A stretch of 11,948 nucleotides of DNA from Candidatus Eiseniibacteriota bacterium. GTDB lineage: Bacteria; Arandabacterota; Arandabacteria; Arandabacterales; Arandabacteraceae. The position numbers and the translations under genes were made by a program. Numbering within the stretch: position 1 is the first letter of the stretch; each line of letters begins with the position of its first letter. Location: the NCBI GenBank assembly GCA_030592245.1, contig JAUVJV010000026.1, forward strand, positions 1 to 11,948, written 5' to 3'. The notes beneath the pieces were generated by a model that worked only from the letters and a program-made list of their open reading frames with translations, ran no database searches and was not told the DNA's origin. This document shows, piece after piece, positions 6,269-11,948 of the stretch.

Positions 6269-7614
6269 CACCTTCTGACCTTTTCAGCGAGCGCCCGGCC
6301 GGGGAAGGCAAGAGCCCCCTTGCCGACAGGATGAGGCCCTGCGATTTCGATGAGTTCGTGGGGCAGGAGAAGGCTATCGGGAAGGACTCGGTCTTAAGAC
6401 GGGCCATCGAGCAGGGAGAGATCCAGTCGGTGATTTTCTGGGGACCGCCGGGGACCGGAAAGACCACGCTTGCTCACCTTATCAGCACCGTGACCGATTC
6501 CACTTTCATCGCCTTCAGCGCGGTGACCGCCGGGGTGAAGGAGATCCGGGGGGTTGTGGCATCGGCCGAGATGAACATGAACCTCAATGGTAGGAAGACC
6601 ATCCTTTTTGTCGATGAGATCCACAGGTTCAACAAGGCACAGCAGGACGCCTTTCTGCCTCATGTTGAGAAAGGAACCATCATCCTGATAGGAGCGACCA
6701 CCGAGAATCCTTCCTTCGAGGTCAATTCCGCGTTGCTGTCGCGCTCAAGAGTGGTGATGCTCGACAAGCTCCTCGAGGAAGATATCAAGAAGATCATCAC
6801 CCATGCGCTCGCCGATGAAGAACGGGGCCTCGGGACCACGCCCATCGAGCTTGAGCCCGAGGCCCTCGATCATCTTGCGGCCCAGGCCGACGGTGACGCA
6901 AGAATCGCCCTCAATGCGGTTGAGATGGCGGCCGCGGCCACCAGGCCTGGTGAGGATGGAGTGCGGAAGATAGGCCTCGAGACAATCGAGGGGGCGATGC
7001 AGAAGAAAGCCCTGCTCTACGACCGGGCAGGAGAAGAGCACTACAATATAATCTCCGCCCTGCATAAGAGCCTGCGCGGAAGCGATCCGGACGCATCCCT
7101 TTACTGGCTTGCCCGGATGCTCGAGGGGGGAGAGGATCCCCTGTTCATAGCCCGGCGGCTTGTGAGGTTCGCATCCGAGGACATCGGCAATGCCGATCCC
7201 CATGCGCTCCTCGTCGCGGTCGCCGCAAAAGATGCGGTGCACTTCATAGGCCGGCCGGAAGGTGATCTGGCGCTTGCCCAGGCCGCGGTCTATCTCGCGA
7301 CCGCTCCAAAGAGCAACGCGATATACACAGCTTATGGGAAAGCGAAGGAGGATGTGGTCTCCCGCCCGGCGCCGCCGGTCCCGTTTCACATAAGAAACGC
7401 GCCCACCAGGATGATGTCAGAGCTTGGATTTGGTGACGGATATGTGTATCCTCATGATAATCAGGACGCGGTGGCCGAACAGAGCTACCTTCCGTCCGAA
7501 CTGAAGAATGCCAGGTATTACGAGCCGACCGACCGCGGATACGAGGCCAAGATCAAGGCCAGGCTCGAGAAATGGCGTAAGATCCTGGCGGATAGAAGGA
7601 GGAGGAAGAAGTGA
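6265..7614 (+). CDS. rarA: RarA (MgsA/WRNIP1-type) replication-associated recombination AAA+ ATPase
   Basis: This 449-residue cytosolic AAA+ ATPase is related to clamp-loader and RuvB proteins and acts at stalled replication forks in characterised bacteria. The N-terminus gives PLADRMRPCDFDEFVGQ (18-34), followed by Walker A GPPGTGKTT (60-68), Walker B ILFVDEIHRFNKAQQD (113-128), sensor 1 GATTENPSFEVN (143-154) and an arginine-finger region LLSRSRV (157-163). The C-terminal tetramerisation region shows SLRGSDPDASLYWLARMLEGGEDP-type sequence, RRLVRFASEDIGNADP and the late YPHDNQ and YLP motifs. All parts are present and the length is normal. I chose the ATG at 6265, which overlaps the ygeY TGA and has GGGGAG upstream; an earlier in-frame start at 6184 would lie inside ygeY and is unsupported. 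The gene overlaps carbamate kinase by 4 bases. A repair gene in this metabolic operon is odd, but it shows no sign of decay or insertion. Confidence 0.95.
   Translation: MTPSDLFSERPAGEGKSPLADRMRPCDFDEFVGQEKAIGKDSVLRRAIEQGEIQSVIFWGPPGTGKTTLAHLISTVTDSTFIAFSAVTAGVKEIRGVVASAEMNMNLNGRKTILFVDEIHRFNKAQQDAFLPHVEKGTIILIGATTENPSFEVNSALLSRSRVVMLDKLLEEDIKKIITHALADEERGLGTTPIELEPEALDHLAAQADGDARIALNAVEMAAAATRPGEDGVRKIGLETIEGAMQKKALLYDRAGEEHYNIISALHKSLRGSDPDASLYWLARMLEGGEDPLFIARRLVRFASEDIGNADPHALLVAVAAKDAVHFIGRPEGDLALAQAAVYLATAPKSNAIYTAYGKAKEDVVSRPAPPVPFHIRNAPTRMMSELGFGDGYVYPHDNQDAVAEQSYLPSELKNARYYEPTDRGYEAKIKARLEKWRKILADRRRRKK
7597..7605 (+). promoter_or_regulatory. Strong ribosome binding site deciding the GTG start of carbamate kinase
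   Basis: AGGAGGAGG lies 5 bases upstream of the GTG at 7611, inside the last codons of rarA. It supports the GTG over the internal ATG at 7644 and implies efficient translation of carbamate kinase. Confidence 0.75.
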
Positions 7615-8573
7615 CAACAGGTTCGATCGAGGGCACCAAGACCATGGTAATAGCTCTCGGAGGTAACTCAATCATACCGCTGGGTAAGTCAGGAACCATA
7701 GAAGAACAGATCGAGATGACCGATACCACCATGGTCCGCATTGCAGCGCTGATTGAGGCCGGTCACCTGATCGTCGTCACCCACGGCAACGGCCCGGTGG
7801 TGGGCAATATCTTCATACGAAGCGAGATGGCCAAGCACCGGATTCCACCCATGCCCCTGGTTGTTTGCGGGGCGGACTCCGAGGGCGGGATCGGTTACAT
7901 GATGCAGCAGGCTCTCCAGAATTGCCTCAGGGCGATGGGCATCGACAAGGATGTGTTCACCATCATAACCCAGGTCGTGGTCGATGCTAACGATCCGGCT
8001 TTCGAGAATCCCACCAAGCCCATCGGGCCCTTCTATAAACAGGAGGAGGCCGACGAGGTTGCCCGCGAGAAGGGCTGGACCGTCATCGAGGATGCCGGCA
8101 GGGGCTATCGCCGTGTGGTTCCCTCCCCCAGGCCCGTCGCCATAGTGGAGTACAGGGCCATCGAGCGGGCCATCGATACCGGCGCGATGGTGATCGCCGT
8201 CGGCGGGGGCGGCATCCCCGTTGTCAAGAGAGAGGGAGGGGATCTAAGGGGCGTCGAGGCCGTTATCGACAAGGACCGTGCCTCCAGCGTTCTGGCCATG
8301 CAGCTTAAGGCTGAGATCCTGATTATCCTCACCGAGGTCGAAAAGGTCGCCCTCAACTTCGGGAAGTCCGACCAGAAGGATCTGGACATGATGACCGTCA
8401 AAGAGGCCGGGTCCTATCTTGAGGAAGGCCAGTTCCCGCCGGGCAGCATGGGACCCAAGATCGAAGCCGCGATCGAATTTCTGGAAGCGGGTGGGGAACA
8501 GGTGGTGATCACCAAGCCGGAGCTTCTCTCAGAGGCCTTGAGCGGAGGGCGTTGTACCCGGATAGTACCTTAG
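7611..8573 (+). CDS. arcC: Carbamate kinase
   Basis: This 320-residue enzyme of the amino acid kinase fold is predicted to make ATP from ADP and carbamoyl phosphate, releasing ammonia and CO2, as the energy-yielding last step of arginine, agmatine or ureide fermentation. Motifs in order are VIALGGNSI (13-21), VTHGNGPVVGN (56-66), GADSEGGIGYMMQQAL (87-102), VPSPRP (170-175), AVGGGGIPV (196-204), VIDKDRASSVLA (218-229) and FPPGSMGPKIEAAI (275-288). The length is typical at about 310-320 residues. Its GTG overlaps the rarA stop and has a strong Shine-Dalgarno. Selenium-purine clusters often include a carbamate kinase (yqeA in E. coli), so it probably serves purine or ureide breakdown here. No carbamoyltransferase or arginine deiminase is in the window to supply its substrate. 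Confidence 0.96.
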   Translation: MTTGSIEGTKTMVIALGGNSIIPLGKSGTIEEQIEMTDTTMVRIAALIEAGHLIVVTHGNGPVVGNIFIRSEMAKHRIPPMPLVVCGADSEGGIGYMMQQALQNCLRAMGIDKDVFTIITQVVVDANDPAFENPTKPIGPFYKQEEADEVAREKGWTVIEDAGRGYRRVVPSPRPVAIVEYRAIERAIDTGAMVIAVGGGGIPVVKREGGDLRGVEAVIDKDRASSVLAMQLKAEILIILTEVEKVALNFGKSDQKDLDMMTVKEAGSYLEEGQFPPGSMGPKIEAAIEFLEAGGEQVVITKPELLSEALSGGRCTRIVP

Positions 8574-8576
8574 GCC

Positions 8577-8584
8577 AGGGGGAG
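8577..8584 (+). promoter_or_regulatory. Ribosome binding site of adenine deaminase
   Basis: AGGGGGAG lies 5 bases before the ATG at 8590, within the 16-base gap after the carbamate kinase stop. It fixes the start codon of the adenine deaminase gene. Confidence 0.7.
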
Positions 8585-8589
8585 CACCG

Positions 8590-10302
8590 ATGGCAGGACT
8601 CGGACACGTAATAGACGTTGCCAGGGGCAAGCGGCCCTGCGATCTCGTCCTGAAGGGCGGAAGCGTCATCAATGTTTTCTCGGGCGAGATATATGCCTCG
8701 GATGTCGGGATCTTCGACGGCAGGATTGTCGGGCTCGGCGAGTACGGCGGCAGGCAAGAGATAGATGTCACGGGCAAGTACCTCTCGCCCGGCTTCATAG
8801 ACGGCCACGTCCACATCGAGAGCTCCATGGTTCAGGTACGCGAGTTCGCGAAGGCCGTGGTGCCGCTTGGAACCACGTCGGTCGTGATAGACCCTCACGA
8901 GATCGCCAATGTCTTCGGCCTCGAAGGCATCCAATACATGCTCAGGGCGAGTAAGTACAATCCGATGAATGTTTTCCTGATGCTGCCCTCGTGCGTTCCA
9001 TCGACCGAATTCGAGACCAGCGGTTCGAGCCTGAAGGGTTTCGACCTGTATCCGCTGCTGGCCGAGAAGTGGGTGCTCGGCATCGGGGAGGTGATGAACT
9101 ATCCGGGTGTCCTGCGTAAGGACCAGGATCTGCTGGACAAGATCACCATGACGCATGAGAAGCGCGTGGACGGGCACGCCCCCAATCTTGGCGGCAGGGA
9201 CCTGTGCGCCTATATTGCCGCCGGGGTGGGATCGGATCACGAGTGCACTTCGGTCGAGGAGGTCAAGGAGAAGCTCCGCCTGGGCATGCACATCATGATG
9301 CGGGAGGGATCGCTCACCAAGAACTTGATAGACCTTCTTCCCGTCTTGACGCCGTACAATATCAGCCGCTGCTTCTTCGTCACCGATGACAGGCATCCCA
9401 AGGACATCCTGGAGGAAGGCCATATCGACTTCATGGTCAGGACGGCCATAGAGCAAGGAGTCGACCCGGCGTCCGCCGTGCGCCTGGCCACCATAAACTG
9501 CGCCGAGTACTTCAAGCTGGATAAGTTCGGCGCCATAGCTCCCGGATATGAAGCCGACATCCTGGTGCTTGACTCCCTTGAGAAGCCCCGCGTCGAGAAG
9601 GTGTTCAAGCGCGGCAGGCTGGTTGCCAGAGACGGGGAGCTCATCGAGCAGGAGGCGCCGCCACAGCAGCTGACCTTGAGGGGCTCGATAAACATCAAGA
9701 TGCTTAAACCCGAGGACTTCAGGGTCCCGGCGGTGGGGAAGCGCATCAGGGCCATTCAGCTTCTGCCCAAGGAGATCAAGACCAATGAGGTCGTGACCGA
9801 GGCCAGAATCGTGGACGGCGAGGCCGTGAGCGATCCGGAGCGCGACATCATCAAACTGATGGTTGTCGAACGGCACAGGGCTTCGGACAATATCGGGAAG
9901 GCCTTCGTCAAGGGGCTGGGGCTCAAGAAGGGCGCCATCGCCTCGAGTGTTTCCCATGACTCGCACAATATCGTGGTCGCAGGTGTTTCCGATGCCGACA
10001 TGCTTGAGGCAGTGATCGAGATCTGCAGGATGAAAGGCGGGCTGGTTCTTGTAAACGATGGCAAGGTGCTGGCGCACCTGCCACTTCCCATAGCGGGCCT
10101 GATGTCGGACCAGCCCATGGCCAGAGTGAAAGAGGATCTTGAACACCTCGGGAAGGTAGCCCGCGACATGGGGATTACGATCGACGAACCCTTCATGGCG
10201 CTCTCTTTCATCACGCTTGCCGTGGTGCCGGACCTGAAGCTGACGGATCTGGGGCTATTCGATGTGAACCAGTTCAAGTTCGTTGACGTCTTCATGGATT
10301 GA
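8590..10302 (+). CDS. ade: Adenine deaminase
   Basis: This 570-residue cytosolic amidohydrolase converts adenine to hypoxanthine and ammonia (EC 3.5.4.2). It begins with the small beta domain found in urease-like amidohydrolases (DLVLKGGSVINVFSGEIY, 18-35). The metal-binding GFIDGHVHIESSM (68-80, H73/H75) and VIDPHEIANVFG (99-110) follow, then GIGEVMNYPGV (164-174), VDGHAPNLGG (193-202), GSDHECTSVEE (214-224) and FVTDDRHP (263-270). NCAEYF and GAIAPGYEADILVLD mark the end of the barrel, and a long C-terminal AdeC-type domain completes the usual length. No catalytic residue appears missing. It has a good Shine-Dalgarno 16 bases after arcC and lies 12 bases before the lipoprotein gene. Its product, hypoxanthine, is a standard substrate of purine hydroxylases, linking it to the maturation genes upstream. 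Confidence 0.97.
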   Translation: MAGLGHVIDVARGKRPCDLVLKGGSVINVFSGEIYASDVGIFDGRIVGLGEYGGRQEIDVTGKYLSPGFIDGHVHIESSMVQVREFAKAVVPLGTTSVVIDPHEIANVFGLEGIQYMLRASKYNPMNVFLMLPSCVPSTEFETSGSSLKGFDLYPLLAEKWVLGIGEVMNYPGVLRKDQDLLDKITMTHEKRVDGHAPNLGGRDLCAYIAAGVGSDHECTSVEEVKEKLRLGMHIMMREGSLTKNLIDLLPVLTPYNISRCFFVTDDRHPKDILEEGHIDFMVRTAIEQGVDPASAVRLATINCAEYFKLDKFGAIAPGYEADILVLDSLEKPRVEKVFKRGRLVARDGELIEQEAPPQQLTLRGSINIKMLKPEDFRVPAVGKRIRAIQLLPKEIKTNEVVTEARIVDGEAVSDPERDIIKLMVVERHRASDNIGKAFVKGLGLKKGAIASSVSHDSHNIVVAGVSDADMLEAVIEICRMKGGLVLVNDGKVLAHLPLPIAGLMSDQPMARVKEDLEHLGKVARDMGITIDEPFMALSFITLAVVPDLKLTDLGLFDVNQFKFVDVFMD

Positions 10303-10303
10303 C

Positions 10304-10309
10304 GGAGGA
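10304..10309 (+). promoter_or_regulatory. Ribosome binding site of the BMP-family lipoprotein
   Basis: GGAGGA lies 5 bases upstream of the ATG at 10315, in the 12-base gap after ade. It supports the chosen start and operon continuity. Confidence 0.7.
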
Positions 10310-10314
10310 TAAGG

Positions 10315-11340
10315 ATGAGCAAGGAAGGGACGAACAGGTGCGCCGTCATTATCGCCTGCGTGCTGCTTGTGCTCGTGGCGTGCCAGGGTGGAGAGAAGCA
10401 GCCCGAAGGTGATCAGGCAGAACGGATCAGGATAGGCCTGGTGCTGTCAGTCGGCGGGCTGGGAGATAAGTCCTTCAATGACTCGGCGTATGAGGGCCTG
10501 ACGCGGGCCGCCGAGGAGCTCGGGATATACCCGCTCTACGGCCAGCCCGAGCAGATGGCCGAGGACGAGAAATACCTGAGACAGTACGCCGAGGAAGGCC
10601 TGGACCTCGTGATCGGCGTCGGCTTCCTCATGAAGGATGCTCTCGAGCAGGTTGCGGGCGAGTTCCCGGATACCAGGTTTGCCATCATAGACGCCCAGGT
10701 CGATGAGCCCAATGTGGCCTCGCTGATCTTCAGGGAGCATGAAGGGTCCTTCCTTGTGGGTGCGATAGCCGGGCTGGTAACCTCGACCGGCAAGGTCGGC
10801 TTTATCGGTGGGATGGATATTCCCCTGATACATAAGTTCGAGGTCGGCTACGCCGAAGGCGTCAAGCACGTGAGGCCGGACGCTGAGGTGCTTGTGGCCT
10901 ACGCCGGATCAGGCCCCCAGGCTTTTCATGATCCAGTCAAGGGTAAGAGCCTGGCCTTGAGCCAGTTCGACCGGGGAGCGGACATCATCTTCCAGGCAGC
11001 GGGCTCGACCGGAAACGGCGTGATCGACGCGGCCCTGGAGCGCGGTCTCTTTGCCATCGGCGTCGATGCCAACCAGAACTACATGGCGCCGGGGCACGTG
11101 CTTACCAGCATGCTCAAGCGCGTGGACATCTCGGTGTTCGAGATCGTAAAAGACGTGGTCGAGGGCCGCTTCAAGGGCGGCGAGCATGTCTACGGCCTGG
11201 AGATCGACGGCGTGGGATACGCCCTGGATGAGCATAATGAAAGCCTGATCCCGCCTGAGGTGATCGAGCGGGTGTCGGTGATCAAGCAGGAGATAGTATC
11301 AGGCAGGATCCAAGTCACCGACTATACGGCCACCCATTGA
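10315..11340 (+). CDS. BMP/PnrA-type substrate-binding lipoprotein of a nucleoside ABC transporter
   Basis: This 341-residue lipoprotein is predicted to sit on the outer face of the cytoplasmic membrane and capture purine nucleosides or related ligands for an ABC importer. The signal segment has a hydrophobic core at 10-22 and a lipobox LVAC with the lipidated cysteine at C23, followed by a hydrophilic linker. The mature domain shows IGLVLSVGGLGDKSFNDSAYEGL (about 40-62), GVGFLMKDAL (101-110), FREHEGSFLVGAIAG (139-153), GFIGGMDIPLIHKFEVGY (162-179), IFQAAGSTGNGVIDAA (225-240) and GVDANQNYMAPG (249-260), all typical of the BMP family. The nucleoside ligand is inferred from characterised PnrA-type members and from the adjacent ade. 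No permease or ATPase genes follow, since the next gene is unrelated, so the other transporter parts must be upstream or elsewhere. Confidence 0.93.
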   Translation: MSKEGTNRCAVIIACVLLVLVACQGGEKQPEGDQAERIRIGLVLSVGGLGDKSFNDSAYEGLTRAAEELGIYPLYGQPEQMAEDEKYLRQYAEEGLDLVIGVGFLMKDALEQVAGEFPDTRFAIIDAQVDEPNVASLIFREHEGSFLVGAIAGLVTSTGKVGFIGGMDIPLIHKFEVGYAEGVKHVRPDAEVLVAYAGSGPQAFHDPVKGKSLALSQFDRGADIIFQAAGSTGNGVIDAALERGLFAIGVDANQNYMAPGHVLTSMLKRVDISVFEIVKDVVEGRFKGGEHVYGLEIDGVGYALDEHNESLIPPEVIERVSVIKQEIVSGRIQVTDYTATH

Positions 11341-11345
11341 CAATC

Positions 11346-11363
11346 GGTACCTATTTTGGTACC
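11346..11363. repeat. Paired GGTACC palindromes, small hairpin
   Basis: GGTACC occurs at 11346-11351 and 11358-11363, separated by TATTTT. The two copies form a 6-base-pair stem with a 6-base loop, and each is itself palindromic. It starts 6 bases after the lipoprotein stop. No T-run follows, so it is not a convincing intrinsic terminator. It could be an operator or a processing or pausing structure. Confidence 0.5.
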
Positions 11364-11382
11364 TGTCGACCAGTTGTATCAA

Positions 11383-11411
11383 TTGACAAGCAGCGGTCTT
11401 TGCGGTAGTTT
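11383..11411 (+). promoter_or_regulatory. Candidate sigma-70 promoter for the Tricorn-like gene
   Basis: A perfect -35 box TTGACA at 11383-11388 is followed after 17 bases by TAGTTT at 11406-11411, a weak match to the -10 box. This is the only AT-rich non-coding stretch in the window (the gap is 11341-11492). Transcription would begin near 11418, giving a leader of about 75 bases before the TTG start. An 8-base direct repeat AAGCAGCG at 11388-11395 and 11417-11424 flanks the -10 box. The -35 is convincing and the -10 is not strong. Confidence 0.45.
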
Positions 11412-11481
11412 TTCTTAAGCAGCGTTTTACCCTGACAATACAGGTGAGTGCCATCCCCATTTAGATCCCCTTTACCTGAGA

Positions 11482-11487
11482 AGGAGG
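11482..11487 (+). promoter_or_regulatory. Ribosome binding site deciding a TTG start
   Basis: AGGAGG lies 5 bases before the TTG at 11493 and 20 bases before the next in-frame ATG at 11508. The spacing strongly favours TTG as the start codon of the Tricorn-like gene. Confidence 0.75.
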
Positions 11488-11492
11488 CTTGA

Positions 11493-11948
11493 TTGCGTTC
11501 CTGGTGCATGTGTCTATCAGCCCTGTTTCTCCTTGCCGCCGCGGCCGGTGTATCGACCGCAGCCCAGGGTGACGACGGCGGGGGTTATCTCAGCTTCCCG
11601 GCGATCCACGGTAACACCATCGTCTTTACCAGTGACAATGATCTCTGGAGTGTCTCCGCCGGCGGCGGACTCGCCCGGAGGCTCACCCAGGCTGTAGGCC
11701 GGGAGTATCTTCCCCGCTTCTCACCCGATGGCAAGCACATTGCCGTCACGGGTGAGTATGACGCGGGAGGAAACGATGTCTACCTCATTCCGGCTACGGG
11801 CGGCGCGCCCAGGCGGCTGACTTTCCACCCATACTCGGAATACGTGCTCACCTGGTCGGAGGACGGGGAGAACATCATCTTCCGGTCGATGCGGAACTCG
11901 CCGCACTATACTTATAAGCTCTTCGAGATCTCGCCCGACGGCGGTTTC
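11493..11948 (+). CDS. Tricorn protease homologue, secreted, N-terminal part (3'-truncated)
   Basis: The open frame runs from the TTG at 11493 to the end of the window, giving 152 residues. The first 24 residues form a signal peptide: MRSWCMC, a hydrophobic core LSALFLLAAAAGV, then a likely cleavage after STAA before QGDD. The following region contains WD40-like/PD40 beta-propeller units: HGNTIVFTSDNDLWSVSAGG, RRLTQ, RFSPDGKHIAVTGEYD, NDVYLIPATGG, RRLTFHP, and a third unit with WSEDGENIIFRS. This order and wording match the N-terminus of bacterial Tricorn-type S41 peptidases. The protease domain lies beyond the window, so a non-catalytic TolB-like propeller protein remains possible. It has its own candidate promoter and a 152-base gap upstream, so it probably is not part of the purine operon. 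Confidence 0.85.
   Translation, partial: MRSWCMCLSALFLLAAAAGVSTAAQGDDGGGYLSFPAIHGNTIVFTSDNDLWSVSAGGGLARRLTQAVGREYLPRFSPDGKHIAVTGEYDAGGNDVYLIPATGGAPRRLTFHPYSEYVLTWSEDGENIIFRSMRNSPHYTYKLFEISPDGGF

Noticed and set aside
8509..10146. Long open frame of 545 codons on the - strand across adenine deaminase
   Set aside because: It lies antisense to an intact, well-recognised ade gene. GC-rich third positions commonly leave such frames open. The translation is rich in His, Arg and Leu with no recognisable motif and no ribosome binding site in a sensible place.
11346..11363. Rho-independent terminator after the lipoprotein gene
   Set aside because: The stem is only 6 base pairs and the following bases (TGTCGACC) contain no T-run.
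1..11948. Mobile element, phage or integration signatures
   Set aside because: No transposase, integrase, tRNA gene or terminal repeats were seen, and base composition looks even across the operon.

Overview
The window is about 12 kb of gene-dense, GC-rich bacterial DNA with every gene on the + strand. Ten complete genes lie between a 5'-truncated aminotransferase and a 3'-truncated Tricorn-type protease gene. From the aminotransferase to the lipoprotein gene (positions 1-11340) neighbours either overlap by 4-11 bases or are separated by at most 23 bases, so this looks like one long operon whose promoter lies upstream of the window. Bacterial origin is supported by RarA, a lipobox lipoprotein, Shine-Dalgarno sites and GTG/TTG starts. 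The gene content suggests an anaerobic or facultative purine- or amino-acid-using organism. I cannot assign a phylum from the sequence.

Layout: (1) 1-987, the C-terminal part of a PLP class I/II aminotransferase. (2) 984-4033, four maturation genes in the order yqeC, mocA-like cytidylyltransferase, XdhC/CoxI-family factor and yqeB. YqeB and YqeC are the diagnostic markers of selenium-dependent molybdenum hydroxylases. (3) 4030-5016, the FAD subunit of a xanthine dehydrogenase family enzyme, ending in a repetitive Asp/Ser/Thr/Pro tail. (4) 5006-6268, ygeY, an M20-family hydrolase of the same selenium gene neighbourhood. (5) 6265-7614, rarA, a replication-repair AAA+ ATPase that looks out of place. 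(6) 7611-8573, carbamate kinase; 8590-10302, adenine deaminase; 10315-11340, a BMP/PnrA-type nucleoside-binding lipoprotein. (7) 11341-11492, an intergenic region with a candidate sigma-70 promoter and small repeats. (8) 11493-end, a secreted Tricorn-like protein starting with TTG.

Working model (inference): the lipoprotein captures nucleosides or purines, Ade converts adenine to hypoxanthine, a selenium-containing molybdenum hydroxylase oxidises the purine, and carbamate kinase makes ATP from carbamoyl phosphate released further down a ureide or purine pathway. YqeC, MocA, XdhC and YqeB would build the hydroxylase cofactor. The molybdopterin and [2Fe-2S] subunits, SelD, a carbamoyltransferase and the ABC permease/ATPase genes are not in the window, so the model is incomplete here. 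I see no RNA genes, insertion sequences, CRISPR arrays or phage genes. The individual families are known; the less ordinary points are the rarA insertion, the repeat at the xdhB/ygeY overlap and the particular combination of genes in one operon.
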